DNA from: Agrococcus carbonis
GTDB lineage: Bacteria; Actinomycetota; Actinomycetes; Actinomycetales; Microbacteriaceae
Assembly (NCBI RefSeq): GCF_900104705.1
Contig: NZ_LT629734.1
Location: 682,001-746,000, forward strand
DNA length: 64,000 nucleotides
Direction of reading: 5' to 3'
Position 1 is the stretch's first letter. The number at the start of each line of letters is the position of its first letter. This document shows, piece after piece, positions 16,499 to 25,061 of the stretch. A program made the translations under genes and the position numbers. The notes beneath the pieces were generated by a model that had not been told where the DNA came from, did not search any database, and worked only from the letters and a program-made list of their open reading frames with translations.

Positions 16499-17127
16499 GC
16501 CGGCAGGCTACGACGGCTCACGCGGCGCGGCGAGGCCGGGCGCCGGGGCCGGGACGTGGCGTGCGCCGCCGCGCTCGAGGCTGCCTCCCGCCACTCGCTG
16601 CGGCGACCGAGGCGGTCGCGGGCGGCTTCCCGCGCGTGCTGATGCGGCGGCAGCTCACGGGCGGCTGAGCGTCCGTCGGCCGCCGACTGCCGCAGCGCGT
16701 CGAGCGCCTTCTCGAGCCGCCGCTGCCGCGTGTCGGCGCCCTTCGCGTCGGCGATCGAGCGCGCGAGCTCCTTGCGGCGCGACGGCGCGAGCGCGTCGAA
16801 CGCCGCCTTGGCCGCCGGATCCTCCGCGAGCGCGGCCTCGAGCTCGGGCGGCACCTCGATCGTCCGCTCCGCCTCGTCGAGCGCGATGACCGCATCGACC
16901 TCGTCGCCCGCGGCGACGCCGAGCGCCTCGCGGCGCTCCTTGCTGAGGCCCACGAGGTTCTCGCCGCCCATGCGGCCGATCCGCACGCGCACGGTCGCGT
17001 CGCCGATCGTGAGCGTCACGGGCGGAGCCTTCGCGGGCCCGAGGCTCGCGACCTGCTCGTCGGTCAGCACGATCGCCGCGGCCGGCCCGCGCTGCTCGAT
17101 CGTGGTGCGGATGCGGAGCTCGCTCAT
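16486..17127 (-). CDS. YdeI/DUF1905-like protein with an unusual C-terminal tail
   Basis: 213 residues from the ATG at 17127. Residues 1-~85 match the DUF1905 beta-barrel (FRIGRMGGENLVGLSKERREALGV...). Residues ~100-145 match the YdeI/'bacteriocin-protection' helical part (PPELEAALAEDPAAKAAFDALAPSRRKELARSI). The last ~65 residues are Arg/Ser/Ala-rich, do not look like a domain, and run over the DUF488 promoter and start; the ancestral stop may have been lost by frameshift or point change. TATCGT lies 6 nt before the start. Confidence 0.65.
   Translation of the reverse strand: MSELRIRTTIEQRGPAAAIVLTDEQVASLGPAKAPPVTLTIGDATVRVRIGRMGGENLVGLSKERREALGVAAGDEVDAVIALDEAERTIEVPPELEAALAEDPAAKAAFDALAPSRRKELARSIADAKGADTRQRRLEKALDALRQSAADGRSAARELPPHQHAREAARDRLGRRSEWREAASSAAAHATSRPRRPASPRRVSRRSLPAWRS
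16505..16510 (-). promoter_or_regulatory. Candidate -10 box, leaderless DUF488 gene
   Basis: TAGCCT on the minus strand ends 6 nt before the ATG at 16498. It lies inside the long tail of the upstream gene. Confidence 0.45.
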
Positions 17128-17133
17128 GCGCTC

Positions 17134-17139
17134 ACGATA
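17134..17139 (-). promoter_or_regulatory. Candidate -10 box, leaderless YdeI-like gene
   Basis: TATCGT on the minus strand ends 6 nt before the ATG at 17127; no ribosome binding site lies between. Confidence 0.45.
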
Positions 17140-17177
17140 CGTGCCGCTCCCCCGGCGCGCGCTCCCTGCTGCGGGGC

Positions 17178-17183
17178 TACCGT
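17178..17183 (+). promoter_or_regulatory. Candidate -10 box, leaderless thpR
   Basis: TACCGT followed by GGCGGC and the ATG at 17190, a 6-nt spacing. The same arrangement, TACGGT-GGCGGC-ATG, precedes the DksA-like gene at 26451. Confidence 0.45.
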
Positions 17184-17189
17184 GGCGGC

Positions 17190-17747
17190 ATGGGACGGCG
17201 GATGTTCGTGGCGGTCGTGCCGCCCGCATCGGTGCGCGACGACCTCGCTGCGTTCCTCGAGCCGCGCGAGGGGCTGCGCTGGACGCCCGCGGAGCGGCTG
17301 CACCTCACGCTCGCGTTCCTCCCGGACGTGCCCGAGCGCATCGTCGAGCCGCTCGAGGAGCGGTTGCGCGCCGCGGTCGCCGACCTGACCCCCTTCCGGT
17401 GCCGGCTCGGGGGCGCGGGCGCCTTCCCGCATCCGGATCGCCCCGCGGTGCTGTGGCTCGGCGTCCACCGAGGGCGGGCCGACCTCGAGCGGCTCGCTCG
17501 GCGCGTGCGCGGCGCCGCGAACGACGCGGGCGCGGCGGTCGAGGGCCAGCGGTTCGTGCCGCACCTCACGCTCGCGCGACCGCCGCGGAGCCGCAGCGGC
17601 CTGCGATGGGTGCGGGTGCTCGACACCTACCGCTCCGCCGAGTGGGAGGTGACCGAGGTCGCGCTCATCGGCTCCCAGCTGCTCGGGAGGGGTCGCCGAC
17701 CCTTGCACGAGGTCGTCGCGACGCTCCCGCTCGGCGTCGAGAGCTGA
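17190..17747 (+). CDS. thpR: RNA 2',3'-cyclic phosphodiesterase
   Basis: 185 residues of the 2H phosphoesterase superfamily, which opens 2',3'-cyclic phosphates on RNA to 2'-phosphates. Both catalytic HxT motifs are present: HLTLAF near residue 40 and HLTLAR near 125, in the right spacing, with the usual start RMFVAVVPPASVRDDL. It diverges from the YdeI-like gene; the two starts are 62 bases apart, and each has its own -10 box. Confidence 0.88.
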   Translation: MGRRMFVAVVPPASVRDDLAAFLEPREGLRWTPAERLHLTLAFLPDVPERIVEPLEERLRAAVADLTPFRCRLGGAGAFPHPDRPAVLWLGVHRGRADLERLARRVRGAANDAGAAVEGQRFVPHLTLARPPRSRSGLRWVRVLDTYRSAEWEVTEVALIGSQLLGRGRRPLHEVVATLPLGVES

Positions 17748-17750
17748 ACC

Positions 17751-17779
17751 TTGCTCACCTGAGGCGTCTTGCCTACACT
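17751..17779 (+). promoter_or_regulatory. Promoter of the YwaF-like gene
   Basis: TTGCTC (17751-17756), a 17-nt spacer and TACACT (17774-17779), then 6 nt to the ATG at 17786. It is the clearest complete promoter in the leaderless group of this window. Confidence 0.6.
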
Positions 17780-17785
17780 GCAAGA

Positions 17786-18571
17786 ATGTTCCTCGCGCAC
17801 GAGCCTGTGGCGCGCATGGCGCCGTTCGGCGCCGAGCACATCGCCGTGCTCATCGCGACCGTGGCCATCACTGCCCTCGCGCTCGCCGCGGTGCGCCGCG
17901 CGCGCGACGTGAAGGCGGTCGAGCGCTGGCTCGCGCGGGCCGGCTGGGCGCTCCTCGTCGTGACGCTCCTGTGGACGGCGTGGTGGATGCTGCCGGCCTA
18001 CTGGCACATCGAGGAGTCGCTGCCGCTGCACTTCACCGACGTGCTGCGGGTCGTGACCGCCGTCGCGCTCATCGCGAAGTCGGGCTGGGCGATCGCGGTG
18101 TCGTACTTCTGGGGGCTGACGCTCAACCTCCAGGCCTTCGTCTCGCCCGACCTCGGCTACCACTACGCGCCCGGGCTCGAGTTCACGATGTTCTGGGTGC
18201 TGCACATCGCCGCGCTCGTCGCGCCGATCGTGCTCGTGTGGGGCCTCGGCTACCGGCCGACGTGGGCCGGCTACGGCACGGTGCTCGCGCTCACCGCGGG
18301 CTGGGCGAGCGTCGCGATCGCGGGCAACGCCGTCACCGGCGCCAACTACGGCTACCTCAGCCGCGACCCCGGTGTGCCGTCGATGCTCGACCTGCTCGGG
18401 CCCTGGCCGGTCTCCATCCTGTGGGAGCTCGTGCTCGTGCTCGCGGTGTGGGCTGCCATGACGTGGCCGTGGACGACGGGGCGGCGCACCGCATCCGCCC
18501 CCGTCGCCGATCGCCTCGGTCTCGTGCGCCGGCACGGCGATCTCGTCACCGAGCGGATCCGGGTCGTCTGA
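17786..18571 (+). CDS. YwaF/TIGR02206-family integral membrane protein
   Basis: 261 residues with seven probable membrane helices. The family hallmarks are present: FGAEHI near the N-terminus, LPLHFTDVLRVVTAVALI near residue 80 (usually 'LPLHLCD'), and GYLSRDPGVPSMLDLLGPWP near 195. Function of the family is unknown. The mRNA is probably leaderless. The C-terminal ~30 residues are cytoplasmic and basic. Confidence 0.8.
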   Translation: MFLAHEPVARMAPFGAEHIAVLIATVAITALALAAVRRARDVKAVERWLARAGWALLVVTLLWTAWWMLPAYWHIEESLPLHFTDVLRVVTAVALIAKSGWAIAVSYFWGLTLNLQAFVSPDLGYHYAPGLEFTMFWVLHIAALVAPIVLVWGLGYRPTWAGYGTVLALTAGWASVAIAGNAVTGANYGYLSRDPGVPSMLDLLGPWPVSILWELVLVLAVWAAMTWPWTTGRRTASAPVADRLGLVRRHGDLVTERIRVV

Positions 18572-18595
18572 GGGCGCGCCGCGGACCCGGGCCCG

Positions 18596-19831
18596 TCAGC
18601 GCTCCGGCACCTCCATCAGCCCCCACGGGCTGCCGTACTCGACGAGCTTGTCGAGGAAGGGCTGGGCCGGCATCGCCTCCGGCCCGAGCACGCCGCTGCC
18701 CGCCCAGGCGCCCGTCGCGAGCAGCTCGAGCGCGATGACGGGGTTGATCGCCGTCTGCCACACGACGCACTGGTGGCCGTACTCGGCCATCGCCCAGGCG
18801 TTGTCGACCACGTGGTAGAGGTACGTCGAGCGCGGCTCGCCGTCGCGGCCCGTGCCCCGCACCCAGACGCCCGCGCACGTCTTGCCGGTCATGACGGGAC
18901 CGATGGATGCCGGGTCGGGCAAGCACGCGGCGACCACGTCGCGCGGGCTCACCTCGACGCCGCCGACCCGCACCTTGTCGGTGCGGTCGAGCCCCAGCCG
19001 GTGGAGGGTCTGCAGCACGCCGATGAATTCGGCGCCGAGGCCGTACTTGAAGGTGACGCGCTCGCAGTCGATCCAGCGCGGCACGAGCAGCACCTCCTCG
19101 TGCTCGACGTTGACGCACTCGACCGGGCCGATGCCCTCGGGGAAGTCGAAGACCTCGGGCTCGCTGAACGGCTCGGTCGTGAACCAGCCGCCGTCGACGG
19201 CCTCGCGCCGGCGCTCCCAGATGACGGGAGGGTTGAGGCACTCCTCGATCGTCGTCCAGATCGAGAACGAGGGCGCGAAGATCTCGTTGCCGTCGACGTC
19301 GTGCACGGCGAGGTTCGCGCCGTCGCGCACGCCGATCTCGCTGATCGACGAGAAGAGCTCGTCGGCGGCGTAGCGCGCGAAGACGTCCGACATCCCCGGC
19401 TCGACGCCCATCCCCACGAGCGCGAGCCGGCCCGCGGCCTCCCACTCGGCCGCCTTCGCGAACTGCTCGTCGCCGAGCTTCACGCCGACCTTCGCGTAGG
19501 GCTCGGCCTCGTGCCGCCGCGACAGGCTCATCGCCATGTCGAGGTAGTCGGCGCCGGCGGCGAGCGCGCCGTCGAAGATCGGCAGCACGAAGCGCGGGTC
19601 GACGGCGTTCATCACGTGCGTGATGCCGTGCTCGCGGGCGAGCGCCGCGACCGAGTCGGGGTCGGATGCGTCGACGCGCGCGGCCGTGAAGCGGGCGTCG
19701 GCCTCGGCGGCGCGGCGCGCGCGGGCCTCGTCGTAGTCGGCGATCACGATCGCCTCGAAGAAGTCGCGACGGGCGGCGATCGCGGCGAAGGCGCCCCCGA
19801 CGCCGCCGGCGCCGATCAGCAGGATGCGCAT
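18596..19831 (-). CDS. Saccharopine dehydrogenase-like NAD(P)-binding enzyme
   Basis: 411 residues. The Rossmann start MRILLIGAGGVGGAFAAIAA binds NAD(P), and the C-terminal domain is of the saccharopine-dehydrogenase / carboxynorspermidine-synthase type. These enzymes reductively join or split an amino acid and an amine-derived aldehyde. It is divergent from a class III aminotransferase and its Lrp regulator. In actinobacteria such sets belong to lysine or polyamine breakdown, so a role there is likely but inferred. GAGGAG precedes the ATG. Confidence 0.8.
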   Translation of the reverse strand: MRILLIGAGGVGGAFAAIAARRDFFEAIVIADYDEARARRAAEADARFTAARVDASDPDSVAALAREHGITHVMNAVDPRFVLPIFDGALAAGADYLDMAMSLSRRHEAEPYAKVGVKLGDEQFAKAAEWEAAGRLALVGMGVEPGMSDVFARYAADELFSSISEIGVRDGANLAVHDVDGNEIFAPSFSIWTTIEECLNPPVIWERRREAVDGGWFTTEPFSEPEVFDFPEGIGPVECVNVEHEEVLLVPRWIDCERVTFKYGLGAEFIGVLQTLHRLGLDRTDKVRVGGVEVSPRDVVAACLPDPASIGPVMTGKTCAGVWVRGTGRDGEPRSTYLYHVVDNAWAMAEYGHQCVVWQTAINPVIALELLATGAWAGSGVLGPEAMPAQPFLDKLVEYGSPWGLMEVPER

Positions 19832-20021
19832 GGCGGGCTCCTCTCGGGCGTCGGCGCGAGCACAGCGGTCGCGGATCCTCGGTGACCGACGCGGTGGCCC
19901 GACTCTAGTGGATGCACGGCGGAATCAGTAGCCTGGAGGGCATATGGCGACGGATGCCGCACCGCCTTGGGCGACTGCCCACGGCATCCGCTCCCGGTTC
20001 GCTTGTCGAGGAGGACGCACC

Positions 20022-21362
20022 GTGACCGAGCCCGATGACCACCTCTGGCTGCACTTCAGCCGCATGGCCGAGCCCGGGCGCACGCCCGTCATCGTGCGCG
20101 GCGAGGGGGCGTACGTCTACGACGACCGCGGGAAGCGCTACCTCGACGGGCTCGCCGGCCTGTTCGTCAACCAGCTCGGCCACGGCCGCACCGACCTCGC
20201 AGCGGTCGCGGCCGAGCAGGCGTCCACGCTCGCGTTCTTCCCGCTCTGGTCGTACGCGCATCCGCCCGCCATGGCGCTCGCCGACAAGCTCGCGGCGCTC
20301 GCGCCCGGCGACCTCGACCACGTCTTCTTCACCTCGGGCGGCAGCGAGGCGGTCGAGTCGGCGTGGAAGCTCGCGAAGCAGTACTTCCGCCTCACCGGGC
20401 AGCCGATGAAGCACAAGGTGATCAGCCGGGCGATCGCCTACCACGGCACGACGCAGGGGGCGCTGTCGATCACGGGCCTGCCGTCGCTCAAGCAGCAGTT
20501 CGAGCCGCTCGTGCCCTCGACGTTCCGGGCGCCGAGCACCAACCTCTACCGCGCGCCGATCCACGGCGACGACCCCGAGGCGTTCGGGCGCTGGGCGGCC
20601 GACCAGATCGAGGTCGCGATCGAGCAGGAGGGCCCCGAGACGGTCGCCGCGGTCTTCCTCGAGCCGGTGCAGAACTCGGGCGGCTGCTTCCCGCCGCCGC
20701 CGGGCTACTTCGAGCGGGTGCGCGAGATCTGCGACCGGCACGACGTGCTGCTCGTCTCGGACGAGGTCATCTGCGCGTTCGGCCGGCTCGGCACGATGTT
20801 CGGCGCCGAGCGCTACGGCTACAAGCCCGACATCATCACGTGCGCGAAGGGCCTCACATCCGGTTACGCGCCGCTCGGCGCGATGATCGCGAGCGAGCGG
20901 CTGTACGCGCCGTTCCGGGAGGCCGGGGCGTCGTTCGCGCACGGCTACACGTTCGGCGGGCACCCGGTCGCGACCGCCGTGGGGCTGCGCAACCTCGAGA
21001 TCTTCGAGGAGGAGGGCGTGCTCGAGCACGTGCAGTCGCACGAGAGCGCCTTCCGCGCGGCGCTGCGCGGGCTCACCGACCTGCCGATCGTCGGCGACGT
21101 GCGCGGCGCCGGCTACTTCTACGGCATCGAGCTCGTGAAGGACAAGGCGACCAAGGAGACCTTCGACGACGACGAGAGCGAGCGGCTGCTGCGCGGCTTC
21201 CTCTCGACCGCGCTGTTCGACGCCGGCCTCTACTGCCGCGCCGACGACCGGGGCGACCCCGTCATCCAGCTCGCTCCCCCGCTCATCTGCGACACCTCGC
21301 ACTTCGACGAGATCGAGCAGATCCTGCGCAGCGTGCTGACGGAGGCGTGGGCCCGGCTGTGA
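20022..21362 (+). CDS. Class III (omega-) aminotransferase, PLP-dependent
   Basis: 446 residues from the GTG at 20022, chosen because CGAGGAGGA lies upstream; an earlier in-frame start has none. Landmarks: GLFVNQLGHG at the start, the cofactor loop SGGSEAVESAWKLA near 105, LVSDEVICAFGRLG near 245 with the Asp that contacts PLP, and the Schiff-base Lys in CAKGLTSGYAPLGA near 277. It transfers an omega-amino group, probably from a diamine, polyamine or omega-amino acid, to a keto acid. It overlaps the Lrp gene by 4 bases (GTGA). Confidence 0.88.
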   Translation: MTEPDDHLWLHFSRMAEPGRTPVIVRGEGAYVYDDRGKRYLDGLAGLFVNQLGHGRTDLAAVAAEQASTLAFFPLWSYAHPPAMALADKLAALAPGDLDHVFFTSGGSEAVESAWKLAKQYFRLTGQPMKHKVISRAIAYHGTTQGALSITGLPSLKQQFEPLVPSTFRAPSTNLYRAPIHGDDPEAFGRWAADQIEVAIEQEGPETVAAVFLEPVQNSGGCFPPPPGYFERVREICDRHDVLLVSDEVICAFGRLGTMFGAERYGYKPDIITCAKGLTSGYAPLGAMIASERLYAPFREAGASFAHGYTFGGHPVATAVGLRNLEIFEEEGVLEHVQSHESAFRAALRGLTDLPIVGDVRGAGYFYGIELVKDKATKETFDDDESERLLRGFLSTALFDAGLYCRADDRGDPVIQLAPPLICDTSHFDEIEQILRSVLTEAWARL

Positions 21363-21805
21363 CGCTCGACGACACCGACAAGGCGATCGTCCAGGCGCTG
21401 CAGCGCGACGGGCGGGCGCCGTATGCCGCGATCGCGGATGCGGTGGGGCTGTCGGAGACCGCGGTGCGCAACCGCGTCAAGCGGCTCACCGAGGCGGGCG
21501 TGATGCAGATCGTCGCCGTCACCGACCCCGGCCAGCTCGGCTTCGCCCGCCAGGCGATGATCGGCGTGCGGGCCGACGGCGACCTCGAGGTGGTCGCCGC
21601 GGCACTCGCGGCGCTGCCGGAGGTCGACTACGTCGTCATCACCGCGGGCTCCTACGACGTGCTCGCCGAAGTCGTGTGCGTCGACGACGCCCACCTGCTC
21701 GAGCTCGTCTCCACGCGCATCCGCTCGGTGCCGGGCGTGCGGCAGACCGACACCCTGATGTACCTGAAGCTGCAGCACGAGCGCTACGACTGGGGCGTGC
21801 GGTGA
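21359..21805 (+). CDS. Lrp/AsnC-family transcriptional regulator
   Basis: 148 residues: an N-terminal winged HTH (LDDTDKAIVQALQRDGRAPYAAIADAVGLSETAVRNRVKRL) and a C-terminal RAM ligand-binding domain (VDYVVITAGSYDVLAEVVC). It begins on a GTG overlapping the aminotransferase stop and so is co-translated with it, and probably controls the aminotransferase and the divergent dehydrogenase in response to an amino acid or amine. Confidence 0.88.
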   Translation: MTLDDTDKAIVQALQRDGRAPYAAIADAVGLSETAVRNRVKRLTEAGVMQIVAVTDPGQLGFARQAMIGVRADGDLEVVAAALAALPEVDYVVITAGSYDVLAEVVCVDDAHLLELVSTRIRSVPGVRQTDTLMYLKLQHERYDWGVR

Positions 21806-22110
21806 CCCCGGCGGAGCGCACGGAGGACGGCCGGTGGATCGTCGTGGACGGCCGCCGCTGGCGCGCCGAGGATCCGTCGCTCGACGCGGAGGTAGTGGCG
21901 CGGCTCCGCTCGCACCTCGGGCGGGCGCGGGCTGCGGTGGGCGCCGCACGCGACGACGGGGCGCGCGCCGCGGCCCGCGAGCGCGTGCAGCTCGCGAAGG
22001 AGGGGCTCGGCGAGCGCGGCACCGCGTGGTGGGAGCTGTCGACCGCGGAGCGCGCTGCGCGCGCGGCCGACCGCCTCGCGGCGCTCGACGAGGCCGCGCC
22101 TCCCGTGTGA
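21802..22110 (+). CDS. Small conserved actinobacterial protein, function unknown
   Basis: 102 residues from a GTG that overlaps the Lrp stop (GTGA). A short beta-rich start (GRWIVVDGRRWRAEDPSLD) is followed by an Arg/Ala-rich helix and the ending LGERGTAWWELSTAERAARAADRL. I recall similar proteins being labelled 'biopolymer transporter Tol', but nothing here supports transport. The overlap ties it to the aminotransferase-Lrp operon. Confidence 0.6.
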   Translation: MTPAERTEDGRWIVVDGRRWRAEDPSLDAEVVARLRSHLGRARAAVGAARDDGARAAARERVQLAKEGLGERGTAWWELSTAERAARAADRLAALDEAAPPV

Positions 22111-22128
22111 GCCGAGCCGCGCCCGGCG

Positions 22129-22512
22129 CTACAGGCCGTCGAGCTGCATGAACGCGATGATGTTGCCCGCCGGGTCCGTCGTCCAGGCGATGTCGGGGCC
22201 GAACTCCGGATCGGAGACGACGCCCTTCTCGTCGTGCTGGAACCCCTCGTAGCGCTGCCACTCGAGCCCCTTGGCCGAATACTCGTCGACTGCCGCGTGC
22301 ACGTCGTCCACGGCGAAGTTCAGCACCGTGAACACCGCCGGCTGGTGATCCTCCTTGGGGTAGACCATCACCCGCGCCCCGCCCGGGAGCGTGAGGTCGA
22401 GCCACCCTTCCTCCTCGCGCACCTCGAGGCCGAGCGTGTCGCCGTAGAACGTCTTCGCCGCCGCCAGATCCGGCACGGCGAAGCTGCTGAAACCCTGGTT
22501 GAAGCCGCCCAT
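22129..22512 (-). CDS. VOC-family protein
   Basis: 127 residues, one glyoxalase/dioxygenase-fold domain: FSSFAVPDLAAAKTFYGDTLGLEV at the start and DPAGNIIAFMQL at the end. GGAGGTGG lies just upstream of the ATG at 22512. The convergent end abuts the small Lrp-operon protein. Substrate unknown. Confidence 0.8.
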   Translation of the reverse strand: MGGFNQGFSSFAVPDLAAAKTFYGDTLGLEVREEEGWLDLTLPGGARVMVYPKEDHQPAVFTVLNFAVDDVHAAVDEYSAKGLEWQRYEGFQHDEKGVVSDPEFGPDIAWTTDPAGNIIAFMQLDGL

Positions 22513-22651
22513 CGTTCCACCTCCGCGGGCAGCATGCGCCTCGACGGGGGACCGGACAAGACACCGCCTCGCGGTCGGCCGCGGGTCGCACATTGCCGGG
22601 TGGCGACGGCGGCGGCACACTGGGCGCAAGCAGCCTCGGACGGGGACGGCG

Positions 22652-23131
22652 ATGCATGACGCGACGATCGACGCGGGCGCCACGGCCCGCAGGGCGGGCG
22701 CGGTGCGCCTGGCGCGCATCGGCCTGATCGCCGTGCAGCTGCTCGTCGGCGTCACCGCCATCGCCGGTGGCGCTGCGCTCGTGGTCGGCGCGCTCGTGCC
22801 GGCGCTCAGCACCGTGCTCGTGCCGCCCGCGGAGTACCTCGAGGGGTCGCCGTTCGGCGGCTACCTGGTGCCGGGGCTGCTGCTCGCAGCGGTGGTCGGC
22901 GGCGTCCACGTGGCCGCCGGCGTGCTGACGCTGCGCCGCACCCGCTGGTGGCTGCTGGCCGGCGCCGTCGCGGGATTCGGGATGCTCATCTGGATCTTCG
23001 TGCAGATGGTCGTCATCCCGTTCAGCGTCCTGCAGGCGGTGTACTTCGTGCTCGGGATCGCCGAGTGCGGCCTGGTGATGCTCGCGCTCGGCGTCCTGCG
23101 ACCGCACCGCAGCGGCGAACTGCCGGCCTGA
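22652..23131 (+). CDS. Hypothetical four-helix membrane protein
   Basis: 159 residues with about four hydrophobic segments (near 25-50, 70-92, 98-122 and 125-145), short loops and a basic C-terminus. I do not recognise a family; it resembles many small actinobacterial membrane proteins. ATG 22652 was chosen because the residues before it lie in the promoter region of the divergent VOC gene. It is convergent with the ABC-F gene, 9 bases apart. Confidence 0.6.
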   Translation: MHDATIDAGATARRAGAVRLARIGLIAVQLLVGVTAIAGGAALVVGALVPALSTVLVPPAEYLEGSPFGGYLVPGLLLAAVVGGVHVAAGVLTLRRTRWWLLAGAVAGFGMLIWIFVQMVVIPFSVLQAVYFVLGIAECGLVMLALGVLRPHRSGELPA

Positions 23132-23140
23132 GCCGCGCGC

Positions 23141-24793
23141 TCAGCGCTCGTCGACCCGGCCGTCCACGACGCGCCAGTGGCGGTCGAGCCGGACGGCCTC
23201 GAGCATCCGCCGGTCGTGGGTGACGAGCAGCAGCGTGCCGTCGTAGTGCTCGAGCGCCTGCTCGAGCTGCTCGATGGCGGGCAGGTCGAGGTGGTTGGTG
23301 GGCTCGTCGAGCACGAGCAGGTTGACGCCCCGCGCCTGCAGCAGCGCGAGGGCGGCGCGCGTGCGCTCGCCGGGCGAGAGCTCGTCGACGGGGCGGCCGA
23401 CGTGGTCGGCGCGCAGGCCGAACTTCGCGAGCAGCGTGCGCACCTCGCCTGTCGCCATCGCGGGCACGAGCGCCTCGAACGCGTCCGCGAGCGCGCGCTC
23501 CCCCACGAGCAGCGAGCGCGCCTGGTCGATCTCGCCCACCTGGACGCTCGCACCCATGCTCGCGCGGCCCGCATCCGGAGCCGCGCGCCCGAGGAGCGCA
23601 CGCAGCAGCGTCGACTTGCCCGCGCCGTTCGGGCCCGTGATGCCGATGCGCTCCCCAGCGTTCACCTGCAGCGAGACGGGACCGAGGGTGAACGAGCCCT
23701 GCCGCACGACGACCTCGTCGAGCGTCGAGACGACCGTGCTCGAGCGCGGCGCCGCGGCGATCGCCAGCTGCAGCTGCCACTCCTTGCGCGGCTCCTCGAC
23801 CTCCTCGAGCCGCGCGATGCGGCTCTCCATCTGCCGCACCTTCTGCGCCTGCTTCTCGCTCGACTCGGTCATCGCGCGTCGGCGGTTCTTGTCGTTGTCG
23901 GGCGCCTTCTTCATGGCGTTCCGCACGCCCTGGCTCGACCACTCGCGCGTGCGGCGCGCGCGGGCGACGAGGTCGGCCTTCTGCTCGGCGAACTCGTCGT
24001 ACGCCTCGCGCGCGTGCCGGCGCACGGTCGCGCGCTCCTCGAGGTACGCGTCGTAGCCGCCGCCGTAGACGCGGTTGCTGTGCTGCGCGAGGTCGAGCTC
24101 GAGCACGCGCGTGACGCAGCGGGAGAGGAACTCGCGGTCGTGGCTCACGAGCACGACGCCGCCGCGCAGCCCCTGCACGAACGCCTCGAGCCGCTCGAGT
24201 CCGTCGAGGTCGAGGTCGTTCGTCGGCTCGTCGAGCAGCACGATGTCGAAGCGGCTCAGCAGCAGCGCCGCGAGTCCCACGCGCGCCGCCTGCCCGCCCG
24301 AGAGCGACGTCATGAGCGCATCCGCGTCGAGCTCGAGCCCCAGCTCGGCGAGCACCACCGGCAGCCGCTCGTCGAGGTCGGCGGCGCCGCTCGCGAGCCA
24401 TCGGTCGAGCGCGGATGCGTAGGCGTCGGCCGGGTCGGTGCCGTCCGGTGCGAGCGTGGGGTCGCCGAGCGCCGCCGCTGCGGCGTCCATCACGGCGGTC
24501 GCCTCCGCGCAGCCGGTGCGCCGGGCGATCGCGTCGCCGACGGTCTCGCCCTCGAGTCGTTCGTGCTCCTGCGGCAGGTAGCCGACGAAGGCGTCGGCGG
24601 GGGCGAGCTGCACGGTGCCGGCCTGCGGCGCGTGCTGCCCGGCGAGGATGCGCAGGAGCGTCGACTTGCCCGCGCCGTTGGCGCCCACGACGCCGACGAC
24701 GTCTCCGGGCGCGACCGTGAGGTCGAGCGCGTCGAAGAGCGTGCGGTGGCCGTGGCCGCCGGCGAGGCCCTGGGCGACGAGGGTTGCGGTCAT
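23141..24793 (-). CDS. ABC-F family ATPase (ribosome-associated type)
   Basis: 550 residues with two ATP-binding cassettes in one chain and no membrane domain. First: [28 protein letters not shown]; second: [28 protein letters not shown]. The ~80-residue charged linker between them is the region that reaches into the ribosome in this family. ABC-F proteins act in translation or protect ribosomes from antibiotics; which applies here is not visible. Confidence 0.88.
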   Translation of the reverse strand: MTATLVAQGLAGGHGHRTLFDALDLTVAPGDVVGVVGANGAGKSTLLRILAGQHAPQAGTVQLAPADAFVGYLPQEHERLEGETVGDAIARRTGCAEATAVMDAAAAALGDPTLAPDGTDPADAYASALDRWLASGAADLDERLPVVLAELGLELDADALMTSLSGGQAARVGLAALLLSRFDIVLLDEPTNDLDLDGLERLEAFVQGLRGGVVLVSHDREFLSRCVTRVLELDLAQHSNRVYGGGYDAYLEERATVRRHAREAYDEFAEQKADLVARARRTREWSSQGVRNAMKKAPDNDKNRRRAMTESSEKQAQKVRQMESRIARLEEVEEPRKEWQLQLAIAAAPRSSTVVSTLDEVVVRQGSFTLGPVSLQVNAGERIGITGPNGAGKSTLLRALLGRAAPDAGRASMGASVQVGEIDQARSLLVGERALADAFEALVPAMATGEVRTLLAKFGLRADHVGRPVDELSPGERTRAALALLQARGVNLLVLDEPTNHLDLPAIEQLEQALEHYDGTLLLVTHDRRMLEAVRLDRHWRVVDGRVDER

Positions 24794-24870
24794 CCTGCGA
24801 TTCTCCCAGGCGCGGGCGGGCGCGGTCGGCGCTGCGCCCCGGCGCAGGCAGGCCCGCCCTGAGACGGCGA

Positions 24871-24942
24871 GAGCCCCTCTCGCAGCTCGCTGCGGAGGGG
24901 CATTCGCGTGGCCTTCGTCCAAGGCATCGGGCGCCCCAGGAG
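24871..24942. terminator. Hairpin plus conserved flank (copy 1 of an intergenic element)
   Basis: GCCCCTC (24,873-24,879) pairs with GAGGGGC (24,895-24,901), and inside it CGCAG pairs with CTGCG around CTCG. It is placed to end transcription of the minus-strand amine oxidase. The ~45 bases to its right match those right of the hairpin at 27,950, so it is a repeated element and not only a terminator. The rest of the 268-base gap (24,794-25,061) shows nothing else. Confidence 0.6.
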
Positions 24943-25061
24943 TACCGCGAACGATGATGCCCGCCGACCCTGGGAGTCGACCGAGCAGCGCCTGAGCATC
25001 GCGCTCGGCCGGGTGCGGTACCGCGCGCGGCCGGGCCGGGTCCGGCGGCCGGGCTGCCCGC

